From Hymenopus coronatus (lineage: Eukaryota; Arthropoda; Insecta; Mantodea; Hymenopodidae): a DNA stretch of 64,000 nt. A model generated the notes under the pieces. That model was not told the DNA's origin. It did no database searches and worked only from the letters and a program-made list of their open reading frames with translations. Position 1 is the stretch's first letter; each line of letters opens with the position of its first letter. Positions 44,035-56,194 of the stretch are shown here, one piece after another. Location of the stretch: positions 31,040,509 to 31,104,508 of the forward strand of contig CM060886.1 of NCBI GenBank assembly GCA_030762935.1, read 5' to 3'. A program made the position numbers and the translations under genes.

Positions 44035-45153
44035 AAAGTGACTGCCATTTGATTTTTTTTTGCAATAATTTCCAAAAAAGTACTGAAATGAGGTATAGTT
44101 CTAGTCCATCGCCATATATGCTTATACGCTTATATTTTACTAATTATTTCGAAAGAAATCACTTGCGCGTTTTGCCGAATTTCAGTAATTGTTTACTTGG
44201 CGTCAACTTTTGGAGGAGTCCAAAAGCTGTAGGTTATAACACTCTAGCTCAGGCCAAAATGTCCATTGCTGAATGGCAGAAAATCAAATTTAAAAGCTTT
44301 ATCATAACTTACTTATGGGGGAAAGATTAATATTATTAATGGCAAACATTTCTTTAGGATGAAAATTTAGTTCTAAGTAGCAGGGAGTAAGTCAAGAATT
44401 ATCTCCTGCTACACGAAAGCAAACTACTTTATTATTACTGTCATATGGTTGCAGTATTTCTGTGTTGTGAAATAAAATAACTCGTCCAAAGGTTCGTTGT
44501 TTTCATTCTTGGTATATCTATAGTTTCACTTCATGGCCTATGAAATGACATTCTGTTTAGGCTACGGATCTCCTGCTATATTCTTCACTGCGATGGGCTT
44601 AAAGTCAAAAACCAACAAGAATGCATACATTTTTCAGACAATAACAGCGGTATTTCTGGTACTCACAAAGCTTATCGTAGTTAACCATAATGTCTTCCTT
44701 TTAACAATATATTGTTATGGTATACGTAGCAGGTGGTTAGCGGCTTTAACAAGTTGTTAAACTTTAAGTATAAGTTATAGAATAATAATTGTAAGTATAA
44801 TCCGTATGTATGAAACAATTCTCCAACCGTTGCAAGTATAAAGTGGAGTTTGAAGAAAAGGTGTCGAAAATTTCACTTTGGTTGAAGTTCTGCTGTTGAA
44901 ATCAGCACAAAAAGAAGAAAAATTTAGATATGGAGTCTCCTACATAATTTTAATTTTTTGGCGAACATTTCAAGTGAGGAGTTAAAACTATATATCTACA
45001 TTAACAGTAGAAGGAAAGAAAGGAAGAAAAAGATACCTTTGTCGTAACCAGTCAGTTTGGTTAAAATTGATATAAAATTAAGCATAGTTAAGATATAAAG
45101 CCTCTACATCGAAGTTGTAGATGAATCGTTTCCAATCGAAATACGTGCTTTTT
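44035..45153. other. Intergenic DNA, no feature recognised
   Basis: Two frames of 93 and 75 codons (44049, 44533) lack family resemblance. Nothing else is seen. Confidence 0.35.
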
Positions 45154-46043
45154 ACTTTCTCTAGCCCCATATGTACAATGTACATAGGGATAGAGAAAAT
45201 ATTGTAATGCACCCAAAAATTCGATACCGAGATTTCACCGGAAATATATGTTTTGGGTTCCCCTGAGTCCGAAAAAAGCATTTTTTAAAAAAAATGTGTG
45301 TGTGTGTGTGTGTGTCTGTGTGTGTCTGTGGACAGCATAGCCCCAAAACGAAAAGACCGTTAAATACCAACCTTGGTATTTAGGTTTAGTATCTTCCAAG
45401 GATGCGACACGAAGATTTTCAGAAAAATCCCCCTACTAAAAACTACCCTTTACATGGAACACATTTCGAAAATTTGATTTTCTTAAAAATGGCTCTAACG
45501 ATTTTGAAAAAAATCCTGTATATTAAAACTATTTATGTCCGAAATAAAATGAGTATCTCGAATTTTTGGGGAATAGCCTCTTAAGACCTCTTTATTCTGG
45601 ATGAACTTTGCGTAACTGCTAAACCGTAAGAGATAGAAGAAAACTCACTACACAAAAAATGTACATCACGACAAAACACACAATTTATGTCCTTTACGTT
45701 TTTGTTGTGGAGGTAACCGTTTCTGAGATATTCCTTGTTATTGGTTTCAATTGTGAAGTACTAGAAACTTTTCTCAGACAGGAAGTGTCCGCTTTTCTTT
45801 TGTTCTACTCCTGGCCAAGCAAAGAAGTGATTTGCAATGACAATCGCATAACGATAGCTTTTAAAACATTTGACAATCATTTTAGCGTAGTGCATTCCCT
45901 TATTCTCTTCTACTTAATTAGGAACTAAGTAATAACATTCTGCAAATATTTATCTCGATTAGCATTGTGCACAAAGAAGAATAATCTTTTGTAGGAGTTT
46001 TGTAGAGCAGCTAGAGAAAGTCATGTGAGTGTAACGCATCAGA
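45154..46043 (+). mobile_element. ATIR-1, complete copy, variant hairpin
   Basis: It starts ACTTTCTCTAGCCCCATATG with the matching arm ACATAGGGATAGAGAA, the same hairpin variant as at 38571. It carries a (TG)n tract near 45297-45326 and ends GTGAGTGTAACGCATCAGA. The left flank is TTTTT. Confidence 0.9.
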
Positions 46044-46044
46044 T

Positions 46045-46195
46045 GTTTTTCCTTCCTTTCCATCCTTCTTTTTCTTCCTTTCTTTCTTTATTTCCCTCTC
46101 TTTCTTTCTCCTTTTCTCTTTCTCGCTTTGTTTCCTTTTTTCTTTCTTTGTCTGTTTCTTTTTCTTTTTCTTCAGTTTCTTTATTCTTTTTAACG
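46045..46195. repeat. Pyrimidine-rich tract
   Basis: Long runs of TTTCTTTC and CTTCC on the plus strand, adjacent to a SINE in the minus orientation. It may be a degenerate, expanded SINE tail. The Lys-rich minus frame is an artefact. Confidence 0.6.
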
Positions 46196-46199
46196 TTCT

Positions 46200-46500
46200 G
46201 GGTTCCTCAGTTATGGTTCTTATTAGATGCATGCATATGCCCCTCTTAACATCGAGGTTCATATTGGTGGTTTTATTTTGTCTTTGGAATATTATTGCTA
46301 AGCGGTGAAGATATTCACTCGTTCAATATTACGTTAATCATTACGATTGTATTACTTTGGATTAACTTAACATTAAATTCACACTTTACACACACACAGG
46401 CAAATTCATGCTTCCAAATTTTAGGGAGGCTGGTGGGAAATAAAACTGACTAAAGAAGCATTCCCACTATCTAGCAGGAATCGATTCCAGGACCTCTTGT
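46200..46500 (-). repeat. SINE family C, decayed
   Basis: ATGCCCCTCTTAACATCGAG, GGTTCATATTGGTGG, a CACACACAGG tract, GGAGGCTGGTGGGAAATAA and a decayed B-box GGAATCGATTCCAGG match the copy at 10100. Confidence 0.7.
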
Positions 46501-46591
46501 AAAAATGGAATCTATGAGTATAAAAATAACTAAAAAGTATATAAATGAAACCAATGTTTTCATTTGTTCTTAAAAGTTTGAATTTTGAGTA

Positions 46592-46595
<4 letters not shown>

Positions 46596-46629
<34 letters not shown>
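46596..46629. repeat. Poly-T run
   Basis: An unbroken run of more than 30 T. The assembly length here is likely unreliable. Confidence 0.9.
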
Positions 46630-46630
<1 letters not shown>

Positions 46631-46734
46631 AGGAAGGGCCTTTTTTCCGTTAGTTGGATAAGAAATGTTCAAATTCTGAAATGAGCTCCAGATCCAGTGA
46701 ACTTAGATTTATCAGATTTTCCTCTACACAGGAA

Positions 46735-47620
46735 AAAAATCTGTGTTACATTCAAATGACTTTCCCTACCCTCTATCGTTTATTAGTGGCTATACAAATT
46801 ATCCTTTCTATCTAATTCATTTTAACCGATATAAAAGGTGTAGCTACATTTCACATATCGTTATAGATTCAAAGAGAAAAGCGATAGTCAAGTGTTGAAC
46901 TAGCGTAATAAACTGACATTAAAATTCCATGCAATCGTGAGAAACAACTAAATATCAACAGGGCTTAAAACAATGAAAAGGTTTTGAATGATTCAAGCAC
47001 AAGCCAGCCTAAATACTATGGGGGTAGCTTGTCTGCCTCACAGTCAATAGATCGCGATTACAAATTTAGCTTAGGGTGAGTACTCGAGTAATGTTTTTTT
47101 TTTTTCTCTCTCTTTCTTTTCTTCGGGGTTTTTCCTTATTCTGAGAAGATGAATGTCGAATAACTTTAAGATCCATGGACGCCGAGATCATTTGAGCATC
47201 ATTTCACTGATCTATTCATCATCCGACATGACTAGCCAGGTTAAAGAACGAATGAATAAATAAATAAAACAAAACACAACGGATACTTCAGATATAGTTT
47301 GTATCCCAAAAAGGTTATTTGGAATAAATGTGTTTTAAAAATGTCTACATTTTAATGTGCGATTTCGTAAATTGTTTAACGTATACCAGATATATAAAAA
47401 TCCTTCCGAATTAACTGGATTTTACAGGCTATTCCCAGAAAATTCAAATTGTAAATTGTATTTGCCATGCAAATATCTAATATACGGCTCTTTAATCAAA
47501 ATGCTAATCCAAGTTTGAAATGTATTCAACTTCTTGTTTTTGAGTTATTCTGTTCATAGAAGCACACAAACATAGACAGTCACGCATATCGACATACACA
47601 AGGGTCTTTTTCTATTTTGT
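46735..47620 (-). repeat. ATIR-1 related copy, diverged subfamily, with SINE inserted
   Basis: It starts near TCTGTGTTACATTCAAATGA, shares AATCGTGAGAAACAACTAAA and CAACAGGGCTTAAAA with the copy at 34130, and resumes after the SINE at 47001-47270. It ends at AGGGTCTTTTTCTATTTTGT, where a plus-strand copy begins. Confidence 0.7.
47001..47270 (+). repeat. SINE family A, inserted in an ATIR-1 relative
   Basis: AAGCCAGCCTAAATACTATG as a decayed head, AGCTTAGGGTGAGTACTCG, an expanded T/C run, TTCGGGGTTTTTCCTTATTC, GACATGACTAGCCAGGTTAA and a tail of AAATA units. Confidence 0.8.
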
Positions 47621-48477
47621 ACTTTCTCTACACGTACTATGTGCATAGAGAAGGTATTGTAATGCACCCAAAAATTCGATACCGAGATTTCACCGGAAAT
47701 ACATGCTTTTGGAAGAAGGTCTGTGTGTGTGAGTGTGTGTGTGTGTGTCTGTCTGCCTGCATAGCTCAAAAACGAAAAGACCGTTAAATACTAAACTTGC
47801 TATTTAGGTTTGGTATCTATCAAGGATGCAACACGAAGATTTTCAAGAAAATTCCCCCACCAAACTACTGTTTACATGGACAAATTTTCGAAAATTTTGA
47901 TTTTCTTAAAAATGGCTCTAACGACTTTGATTGAAACACCGTATATTAAAACTATTTAGATCCCAAATGAAATGTATATCTTGAATTTCCTGGGAATAGC
48001 CTCTGAAGACATCTTTATTATGCATGAATTTTGCCAAATGTTGCCTAACTGCTAAAGCGTAAGAGATAGACAAAAACTTACCGCACAAAAAATGTAGATG
48101 TCGTCAAAACACACAATTTATCTCTTTTACGTTTTTGTTGTGGTGGTAACCGTTTCCAAGATATTCCTTGTTATTGGTTTCAATTGTGAAGCACTATACT
48201 TTTGTCAGATAGGCAGTGTCCCTTTTTCTTTTGTTCTACTTCTGACCAAGCAAAGCAAATTGCAATGACAATCGCATAACGATAGCTTTTGAAACATTTG
48301 ACTATCACTTTAGCCTTGTGCATTCCCTTAGTTCCCTTTTACTTATAAGGAAGTAAGTAATAAATACATTCTGCTAATGTTTATATCGATTAGCGTTGTG
48401 TTAAAAGAAGAATAATCTTTTGTAAGAAGCTTGTTTGTAGAGCAGCTAGAGAAAGTGATGTGAGTATAACACAAGAT
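47621..48477 (+). mobile_element. ATIR-1, complete copy
   Basis: It starts ACTTTCTCTACACGTACTAT. Its hairpin is shortened, since TGTGCATAGAGAAGG follows directly and the second ACATAGTG arm is missing. It carries a (GT)n and ends GAAAGTGATGTGAGTATAAC and ACAAGA. Confidence 0.85.
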
Positions 48478-48483
48478 TTCTTT

Positions 48484-48591
48484 TTTTAATTTAGGGGTCC
48501 TAAAAACATATATTTCCAAATAAATCTTGAAATCAACATTCTGTGTGAAATGCAATATCTTCTTTAACTCCTATGTAGTAATAGACAAAGT
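48484..48591 (-). repeat. ATIR-1 terminal fragment
   Basis: ATTTAGGGGTCCTAAAAACA to AATATCTTCTTTAACTCC and GACAAAGT. It follows the previous copy directly in the opposite direction. Confidence 0.7.
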
Positions 48592-50310
48592 AAAAAAAGG
48601 AACATCAGCTTATTTCATAGCCTTAGTTTATTTCGTGATCCAAATGCATGTCTTCCGGAACATAAGGTAGAAGCACGTCATGAAGGGGGCCTGATAATTT
48701 GATAGAAGTTTAAAAATACTACTCTCGAAAGACATCATCATAAACATCGACGGCAGGAGCAGAGCCGCCACCAATGTTATCGTCGATTGGTTATCGCCAT
48801 ATCATACCTTCGATCGTTATTGGGTTTTTTGGTATTTAAGCTTCGAGAAATTGAGGGAACTAGCGCTTCAAACGATATATTATTTTATCCTACTTTTTTC
48901 CAGGTCACCACTGACCTAAGGCTTGTGAAAAACAACTTTAAAGTCAGGATTTTAGCATTTCGCAAACTTAAAACAAATGAACTGAGTCTTAGATAATCCA
49001 AATTTATTCATAAAGGCAAGAAGCTGTTGTTGAAGGCTATTGAGAAAACTGACATCTAGCTAATTGAAAGAATATACTACATTTTAAGTGCAACCGAATT
49101 TATCAAACGTTTTGAAAAAAATGTCATCTTGCTATTAAAATAAAATAGAAGAGGAATATTTTATGATAATGAACAATACCTTAAGATTTTCAGCAAAATC
49201 TAATCTGGGAGTATGTTCAAAACACTTTTTGAAAAAGGTAAGAAACGTTTTGAAGATTATATTGGAATGTGTTAGAGAGAGCAACAAAAAATCAACCCAA
49301 GCCCAGCAACTTCAGCTATCTAGTGTTATTAGTCTACATTTTTATTTTCTAAACACTCTGAATGCGATCATAGACTTCTATTAAGACGAATCAAATTTGA
49401 CAGGCACTGCTGAGACTTGGAAGGCTTATTGACGTAGAATTTGTGGCAAATTTACGATTCAAGCATGCGCATGCAAATAGATGATAATACGCATATTACA
49501 TGAGAATATGGACTACTTACCCAATGTCATACGTGCCTCCTCGCTACGATTAATAAGACAAGGTGTGATAGGTCGCTCCTTTATTAGCGACTGAACGAAC
49601 TACATATTTTATGGGACACGTAACGACTTCGACGATTTCGGGCTTAAAACGTACCTTGTAAATCTTGCTGCTGAGATGAGATATACTGATCAGAGGTGAA
49701 GCATGTTTCTGCACCTACCATCGTACAGAAAGTGGTTGTTGAATGCTTAAAAGCTAATATTGCTGCTAATAAGACATCAGAAACTGTTGAAAGTCCAAAT
49801 TACTTGAGTTTCTCATTACATATAATAAATGTTTCCATTGTTTTTCCTTGACTACAATTCTATGCAACCAATCCTTTGTTTTACATTAAATTCAAATAAA
49901 TATAAGGGTATTTCTCTTTGGTACAGTACAGCCATTTTATCTCCAGTTCCATCCACTTCTTGGTTTGGTGTACGTAGTACAAATGTTTATTTGCTTATAG
50001 ATAAATTAACAATAACAATAATAATAAATACCTATACAGCAAGGAGATTTATGTGGCAGCTATTAACAAAATTCGTCTAAGTGGAATCAGTGTATTCATA
50101 TTAAAGAAAGTTTTCAAATGCTTAATATATCGTTACCTATAAATAAGTTATGGCACCAAATAGTTAGAATATACCACAACATATCGTTCATAGTATTTGC
50201 TACAAAGATAATTCTGCTTTCATCAAAAGATACTATGTTAATAATTAATTCCCCCAATGCTTATAGTTAATCATAAGATTTGAGACAACAAATAATGAAT
50301 ATTCACAGAA
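48592..50310. other. AT-rich intergenic DNA
   Basis: Short frames at 48787, 49163 and 49829 lack any pattern I recognise. No repeat family of this window covers the stretch. Confidence 0.35.
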
Positions 50311-50329
50311 ACGGTTTGTTTTCCCAGTT

Positions 50330-51400
50330 TCCCAGAGCATTCCCCTTGTCAGTGTATGTAGCGTTAGATTCTTTGCAACCCCTTCTGGATGTATTCACAC
50401 CAGATTCCACACTGCTGACACTCCTCTTCGTATGCTGAACTTGTTTTTCCAGGGTTAAATCTAGAAAATCGGTGACCTCGAACTAGGTTCTTCACAATGG
50501 GGAGCAGGAAGAAATTACATTGTACCAGGTCGGGAGGATGAAGATCAATACTTTTGCTTCAGTTCCTTGCTGAAACCTCATTATTACATTAGCGGTGAGG
50601 CAACAAATTTCCTCTCAGTCGAGTCCTTGGACGCTGTTCTAGATTTTCTGATATACTTTCAGCAGGTACATTTCTATGTACCATTTCTCAGTAATAGCTT
50701 CCTGATTTCAGTCCCAATGATTACTATGTAGTCACTTGTGGAGATACCATTTTCTTACCGCCCTCCTGATATCTCTTGACTTTTGACGGGTGCTTGGTCA
50801 TTTGTGAACACTCAAATTGAAGACTTTTTTTTTCTCAGATTAATTACGTCCATATTTCGTCAACCGTAACAATATCTTAAACATCACGAGACTTTTCATA
50901 GTCAAAAATTTGCAGAAAGTCTTAGCTCCATTTCTCCTTGTGGAACTTTTGTGCACCAGACAAATTATGGGGTACCCACCCGAAGAAAGCTTTGTACCCA
51001 AAAATGGTCATGAGGGATGTTGAAACACCCGATGATTTAATTTATAATGGCAGCTTTGTTGTAGATTAGCCTAGAATGTCCCCTAATCATCGTTCCTATA
51101 GTGGTGAAGTTTTCCCGTCAATACCGTTGTTGGTCTACCACAGTTATCTTCATCTTTAACAGATGTTTCGCGTCCCCCCCTTTTAAATTCTCCAAACAAG
51201 TGAAACAAAGTAGCTCATGAAGGAGAATAGCCTCCTCCCCTCAAACGCTTAGATAACTACGTTTCATTTAAGCCACATCTGAAATCGTACAAAACCATCA
51301 CATGAAAATGCTTTCGATGAATCTCCATTGTAATAATTGCAATTACAAGAACGCTTACATTTTCCAGGCTTAAAAGATAAAATGGGTGAAATGAAAGCTA
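50330..51400 (-). pseudogene. Decayed mariner-like element M5
   Basis: Minus-strand readings in several frames show an N-terminal start MEIHRKHFHVM and YDFRCGLNET near 51330, LFHLFGEFKRG near 51220, and RWVP-equivalent GWVPHNLSGAQK near 50960. TVDEIW follows near 50865, where the first catalytic Asp is kept. The second catalytic region reads LPHR followed by a stop, and the third reads PDLVQCNFF near 50520 with Asn instead of Asp. The C-terminal end is near 50380. This is a third mariner lineage, different from those at 15755 and 39620. Confidence 0.75.
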
Positions 51401-51535
51401 CAACAGAGCTCTGCCTTCTGCCATTTGAATAAGCTATTTCCAACCATCAACTACGTTTTCTCTAGAGATAGCCAATATTCCGGCTCTCAATACTTATGAA
51501 TATCTAGTCACCTAGTGATATACATGTTCTCATCG

Positions 51536-51990
51536 AGCGAGATGGCTCCGCGCTAATGTGTGAGGCTCGCATTCAGGTGCCGGGTTCGTTTCCTCTGTTT
51601 ACTGTTTACTCTGAACATGGACTTTTTGTGGTTTCTATCGGTTGATATTGGGGCGGTTCTCTTTTACTGCGACTTTCCTATCACATTTTCTGTATCTATA
51701 ATTCCCTTCGTTGTCTGTTTCAGTGTTGAGGACCAGGCAGTTAGACGTATTTCGGTTGGAGAAGTTTTTTCCTGGCATCGTCGGATTGCTTAGGCAGGAT
51801 CTGCCTACGAGTGTTCTTGGGTGGCCTTCCTTCCAAGGGATTCCGGGAGTTAGTGATTTTAGCAAAGTCGGATACGTTCGAAATGAAAACGTTGGGGACT
51901 CCGTCCAGCTTGCTCATGTCGTCACCCAGATCTAGTTACCCTAGGGTCTTTTCCCGCATCTCTCCCTGTAAGGGTTCACGGTAGAGGCAC
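51536..51990 (+). repeat. Long SINE-like unit, family F
   Basis: The head GAGCGAGATGGCTCCGCGC leads to GAGGCTCGCATTCAGGTGCC and GGGTTCG, a tRNA-like A/B-box arrangement. The body has TGTTTCAGTGTTGAGGACCA and AAACGTTGGGGACTCCGTCC. It corresponds to the unit at 56905 in the order of short matches. The frames on both strands here are incidental. Confidence 0.5.
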
Positions 51991-53379
51991 AAAGGGTTGG
52001 TGCTCTGCTTTGTTTGCGGAGGTCTCTTCGTATCCTGTAACTTTACTTTTATTACAAGTTCTCGTACAACCTATTTCACAATCGCTGCCTACAGTATGCT
52101 ACAGGTTAAACTACAGGGTACTTTGAAAAACCGACATTGTATTGCATTCCCATTTATATTTTACCTTTAAGCCGCTAGCTATGTGGGTTTCTGATGTTAT
52201 TATGTTTCGTATTGATTTTTTATTAAAAAGAAATCAATTTTACAGTATACCACGCATCATAACAAGATGTAACATCTACATTTTGCTACAGATACATTCA
52301 GTTCAGTATGCAAAGAATATGCTTTGGAAAACGAGATTTATAGTCTAAAGCCCTCTCTGCTTTAGCTGAGTTGTAGGAGGATATATTCTACTAAAGATGA
52401 AAACTACAAATTGATACCATAAGAGATATTTAGAGTAAACCATCGTGTTGTACAGTGAAAAGAGAGAAGCTGCCAATATGAGATTTAGATTCATCAAGAT
52501 GATTCTTCAAATCGCCTATTGTTTTTGGCAACACAACAGAGATGAAAATGCCTGAAGATGAAGTACCTATAGAAAGAGGGACAAACTATCCTGCATCTGC
52601 TAAATATTTTGCTTGAATAGTGTTATTCGGCACTAAAGGAGTTGTTTCAGAAACCTGATGTTCCGTAGACATCAGCTTAGGCAATGCTCTAAACCAAGCT
52701 TGCACATGAAGATACACAGTCTTTGCAGCCATAGGCAATATGTCGGAAAGCTGAATTAAACTTGAAAAAATAGAATTACACAGCTTTGGAATCATGGTCT
52801 TGAATCATGGAACTTAGTCTCTTCTTGTCGATGATCTTACCGCATGATTTGCCACGCGATCGAGGTATGATATCTCGAGGGCTGGAGTTGTCCTTGTTTC
52901 ATGAAAATATTTACTAATGCGCGTACGCGTATCTCATGATAGCTCATGCAGTAAGAGCTCGTCATGAAAAGTCAGAGATGCGTGGTTTGAGTCTCGGCCT
53001 CGGTACTGAATTTTTCACATTCCAACTGCGGCCTTTGCTTTTAATCACAAGAAGTATTTTTTCTTATCTTCTCAAGAAGATAAATAGGAGATAAAAATGT
53101 TTGTAAACCTAGAAGTGTGAATATCAATGAACGGTAAGGTCGTCTCTTTTGAAATAAATTGGGTCATTTGCAAATAACACACGTAGTTCAAGCTCTTTTT
53201 ATTTATCCTTGTGGCACTATCCACCGTTTAGCAAACGGAGATTCGCTATATTGCTACAGGTCGTAAAGGGTAGTTTACCACGGTACGTTAAAAGTGAGCA
53301 TTGCGGCATTTTGATAATGACAATAATCTAGCAGTGCTCGGTGTCCTTTGACACAAAGCACAGACTACCCATGAGGCAA
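51991..53379. other. Intergenic DNA with a tRNA-like fragment near 52940-53010
   Basis: GTAAGAGCTCGTCATG followed by GTGGTTTGAGTCTCGGCC near 52985 looks like a decayed SINE head. A 69-codon minus frame (52586-52795) has no known domain. Otherwise nothing is recognised. Confidence 0.35.
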
Positions 53380-53740
53380 GCAAGCCTAACAACGCCAATG
53401 TGGTACGGAGCGGACGGATGGTCGGTCGGGCGTATGGGGAGGGTTTGCCGCCGTGCTTGTGTCGCGTCCTGCCTTCACACACACACACACACACATACAC
53501 ACACAAGGGCGGCGCCAAACAGGCGACCTACAGTGCAAAACCGGACACCTGGGGACGATCACGTGAAAACCTTCCTCCCCTTTCCCGCCCCCTTCTCGCG
53601 CAGCCCGACCACTGCTGGCGTGACGACCCAGGCAGTAGCAAACAATAAAAGTTGTACTGCCGCGCCGCCGTCAAAGCTGCCGTTTCTTCTCGCGAGGCGA
53701 AGTAGACAGGGGCAATCCACGCAACAAGCAACGTGTAACA
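53380..53740. promoter_or_regulatory. GC- and CpG-rich patch, possible promoter region
   Basis: The patch is far GC-richer than the rest of the window, with many CG dinucleotides (GGCGGCGCC, GCCGCGCCGCCG, TCTCGCGAGGCGAAG), a CACGTG near 53561 and an AACAATAAAAG near 53640. It contains a (CA)n at 53477-53505. A short frame begins ATGGCTTCC near 53740 but stops after eight codons. This could be a CpG-rich promoter of a flanking gene, or a repeat. Overlapping frames on both strands (53341-53766) have no protein signature. Confidence 0.3.
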
Positions 53741-54149
53741 TGGCTTCCAAAACTTACTTATCTTGATTTTCTTTCCTTTAATTTGCCCACTTTTTATGGA
53801 TTAGAGCCTAGACGATAACAGTTGCTAAAGAATTTTGATATCAACATCAAATGCTACGCTTTTCATACCGTACACAAATTACCAGTTTAATGAATCCGCA
53901 GTTCCCTTCTATGTTGTAGGTTTATAACAATTTCCCGTTAATGTTTAGATATGTGCGGGAGTCCAGAGACTAACTAAAGTAAAGCACATTTCACATAATA
54001 TAAATTCATTTCACTTCATCTATAAAACATTTACATGTTATTAGACACGTCAACAAATAAGTAACAACATTATTACACAACATTTACAACATCTAGGATT
54101 ACAATATACAACAATTTTACAACGTTACAAAGTGTAAACAATTAACCAA

Positions 54150-54830
54150 ATTGCAAAAATTCATCAACTGAATAACAAAAGCTGTCATTAAAAAGTTTTG
54201 TGGACATTTCTTAAAACCTTGGATGGATTTCATATTCTTTATTTCAGCAGGTATATTATTGTACAGGCAGGTACCTTTATAATAGAAGATATTCTCAATA
54301 ATTTGGAATTATGAAGTGTGATGTGTAATTTTGACTTGTTCCTTGTATCCTACGTATGAATGCCTGAGTTAACAGCAAGTGTTTCAATGCATGTTTATAG
54401 TTGCACAATAGTTTCACATGCAGTGGTATAATGTTTAACTCTCTAAAATATGGTTTACAGTTGGTAGTATAAGGTAAATAGAGCATAATTTAAATATTTT
54501 AATTGCCTCGCTACAAGGTCCCCATAGAACTATCCCACATGATAGGAGTGAATGAACATTTGCAAAATATACCATGCCAAGTGTGCACTTATTTACTGAT
54601 TGGCTAAGCATTTTGATTTGAAAACATATCTTACTGTCACTTTACTAACTCATTAATATGGACATTCCATTTCAGGTTTCTATCAATCCTAACCCCAAGT
54701 AATTTTGTTTTATCAGTATATTCTATTTCTTCTCCCTCAAGTAATATAGCTGGGGAATACAAATTGTTGTTGTTTTTGTGGTGGAAGCTAATGGCTATGC
54801 ATTTCTGCTTATTTACAGATCAACAATTTT
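54150..54830 (-). pseudogene. Non-LTR retrotransposon reverse transcriptase C-terminus, decayed
   Basis: Minus-strand reading from 54825 gives KCIAISFHHK, TDKTKLLGVRIDRNLKW and VHINELVK. After a decayed stretch come LPLHVKLL-type, HSYVGYK-type and YLPVQ-type segments. The end near 54165 reads NDSFCYSVDEFLQF. The TK.LGV.ID..L.W..HI motif and the YSVDEF end are typical of Jockey-type insect elements, related to 27180. Multiple stops are present. Confidence 0.8.
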
Positions 54831-55348
54831 CCTTAAACATTCCGGAGCTAATATTTCTTTTTAGCTTCTGATAAAATAGATAACATTTTGTCCACTATAC
54901 TAAAATTAATTTTTCATCATAAACGGAACATCACAAACATAAGCTTAGATAAAACTGAAAACTGCATAATCCAGTGAGAACTTAACGCCCAATATTTGAT
55001 ATTTGATTAATTTAAGGTCTCGGGCTAAGGCCAGCGTTAATCATTAACTGTTTAAATTAATTATAATTTTATATTACTGAGGTCACTTTAATTTCGTGGT
55101 CCTATTATGACGGTTTTTTTGAGTTCCGTTGGTTCACTTGAGAAAGTGAGTGCGAGTCATAATATGACCTCAGTTGCGCAGTCGCTTTCCTATATCTACC
55201 TTCTATTTTGCTGCTGTGAATTTTGGTGGAACTTGGGGTTCTGAAACTGGTAGCTGTCGTTTGGGTTTACACCTTAAATATTATGAAACAAGAAGAGAGG
55301 CTTTAGTTGGATTTCCGACTTTCTGTATTTATTTCTATTTCCTTTTTT

Positions 55349-55598
55349 GCTTTCTCTATATGTACTAGTACATAGTGTATAGAGAAGGTATTGCATTCCA
55401 CACAAAAATTTGATAGCGAGATTTCACTGGAAATACATATTTTGAGTAACCCTGAATAAAAACATTTTTAGAAAAAGGTCCGTGTGTGTCTGTGGACAGC
55501 ATACCTCAAAAACGAAAAGACTGTTGAATACAAAACTTGGTATTTAAGTTTGGTATCTTCCAAGGATGCGACACGAACATTTTCAAGAAAATCCCCCA
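55349..55598 (+). mobile_element. ATIR-1 host copy, left part of second nested composite
   Basis: It starts GCTTTCTCTATATGTACTAG with hairpin and runs to TTTTCAAGAAAATCCCCCA. It is then joined to a minus-strand ATIR-1 piece. The rest of this host resumes at 56195. Confidence 0.85.
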
Positions 55599-56189
55599 AA
55601 GAATTTCTCAAAAACGATCAACTCCACAAAAAAAATATATAATATAAATTGTGAATTTTAATGTGCTCTACATTTTTTGTGTGGGTAAGTTTTTGTCTAT
55701 CTCTTATGGTTTAGCAGTTATGCAAAATTCCGTAAAATTCATCCAGAATAAAGTAGTCTTCAGAGGTCATTCCCAGAAAATTCAAGATACACATATTATT
55801 TGTCAGGTAAATAATCTTTAATTTAATCAAAATCGCAAGAGCCGTTTTTGAGAAAATCAAAATTTTCGAAAAAAGTTCCATGTAAAGAGTAATTGGGGTG
55901 GTGGGATTTTCTTGAAAATCTTTGTGTCGCATCCTTGCAAGATACCAAACTTAAATACCAAGTTGGGTATATAACGGTATTTTCGTTTTTGAGCTATGCT
56001 GTCCACAGACACACATACACGCGCGCGCACACACACACGCACACACGGACCTTTTTTCCAGAAATGCTTTTCTTTTAGATTCAGGGGACCCCAAAACATT
56101 TATTTCCGGTGAAATCTCGGTATCGAATTTTTTGGTGCATTACAATACCTTCTCTATACACTATGTGCATAGTACGTGTAGAGAAAAGT
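55599..56189 (-). mobile_element. ATIR-1 nested copy, one end deleted
   Basis: It begins at AAGAATTTCTCAAAAACGATC, has the CA/CG tract near 56008-56047, and ends GTAGAGAAAAGT at 56189. It is followed by AAAAAC and the host sequence GTATACTTTTCTCATA. The right junction is at the same host position as at 21110/21116. Confidence 0.88.
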
Positions 56190-56194
56190 AAAAA

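Noticed and set aside
53341..53766. 141-codon open frame in the CpG-rich patch
   Set aside because: Open frames exist on both strands because stop codons are rare in GC-rich DNA. The frame includes a His-Thr run and has no known domain.
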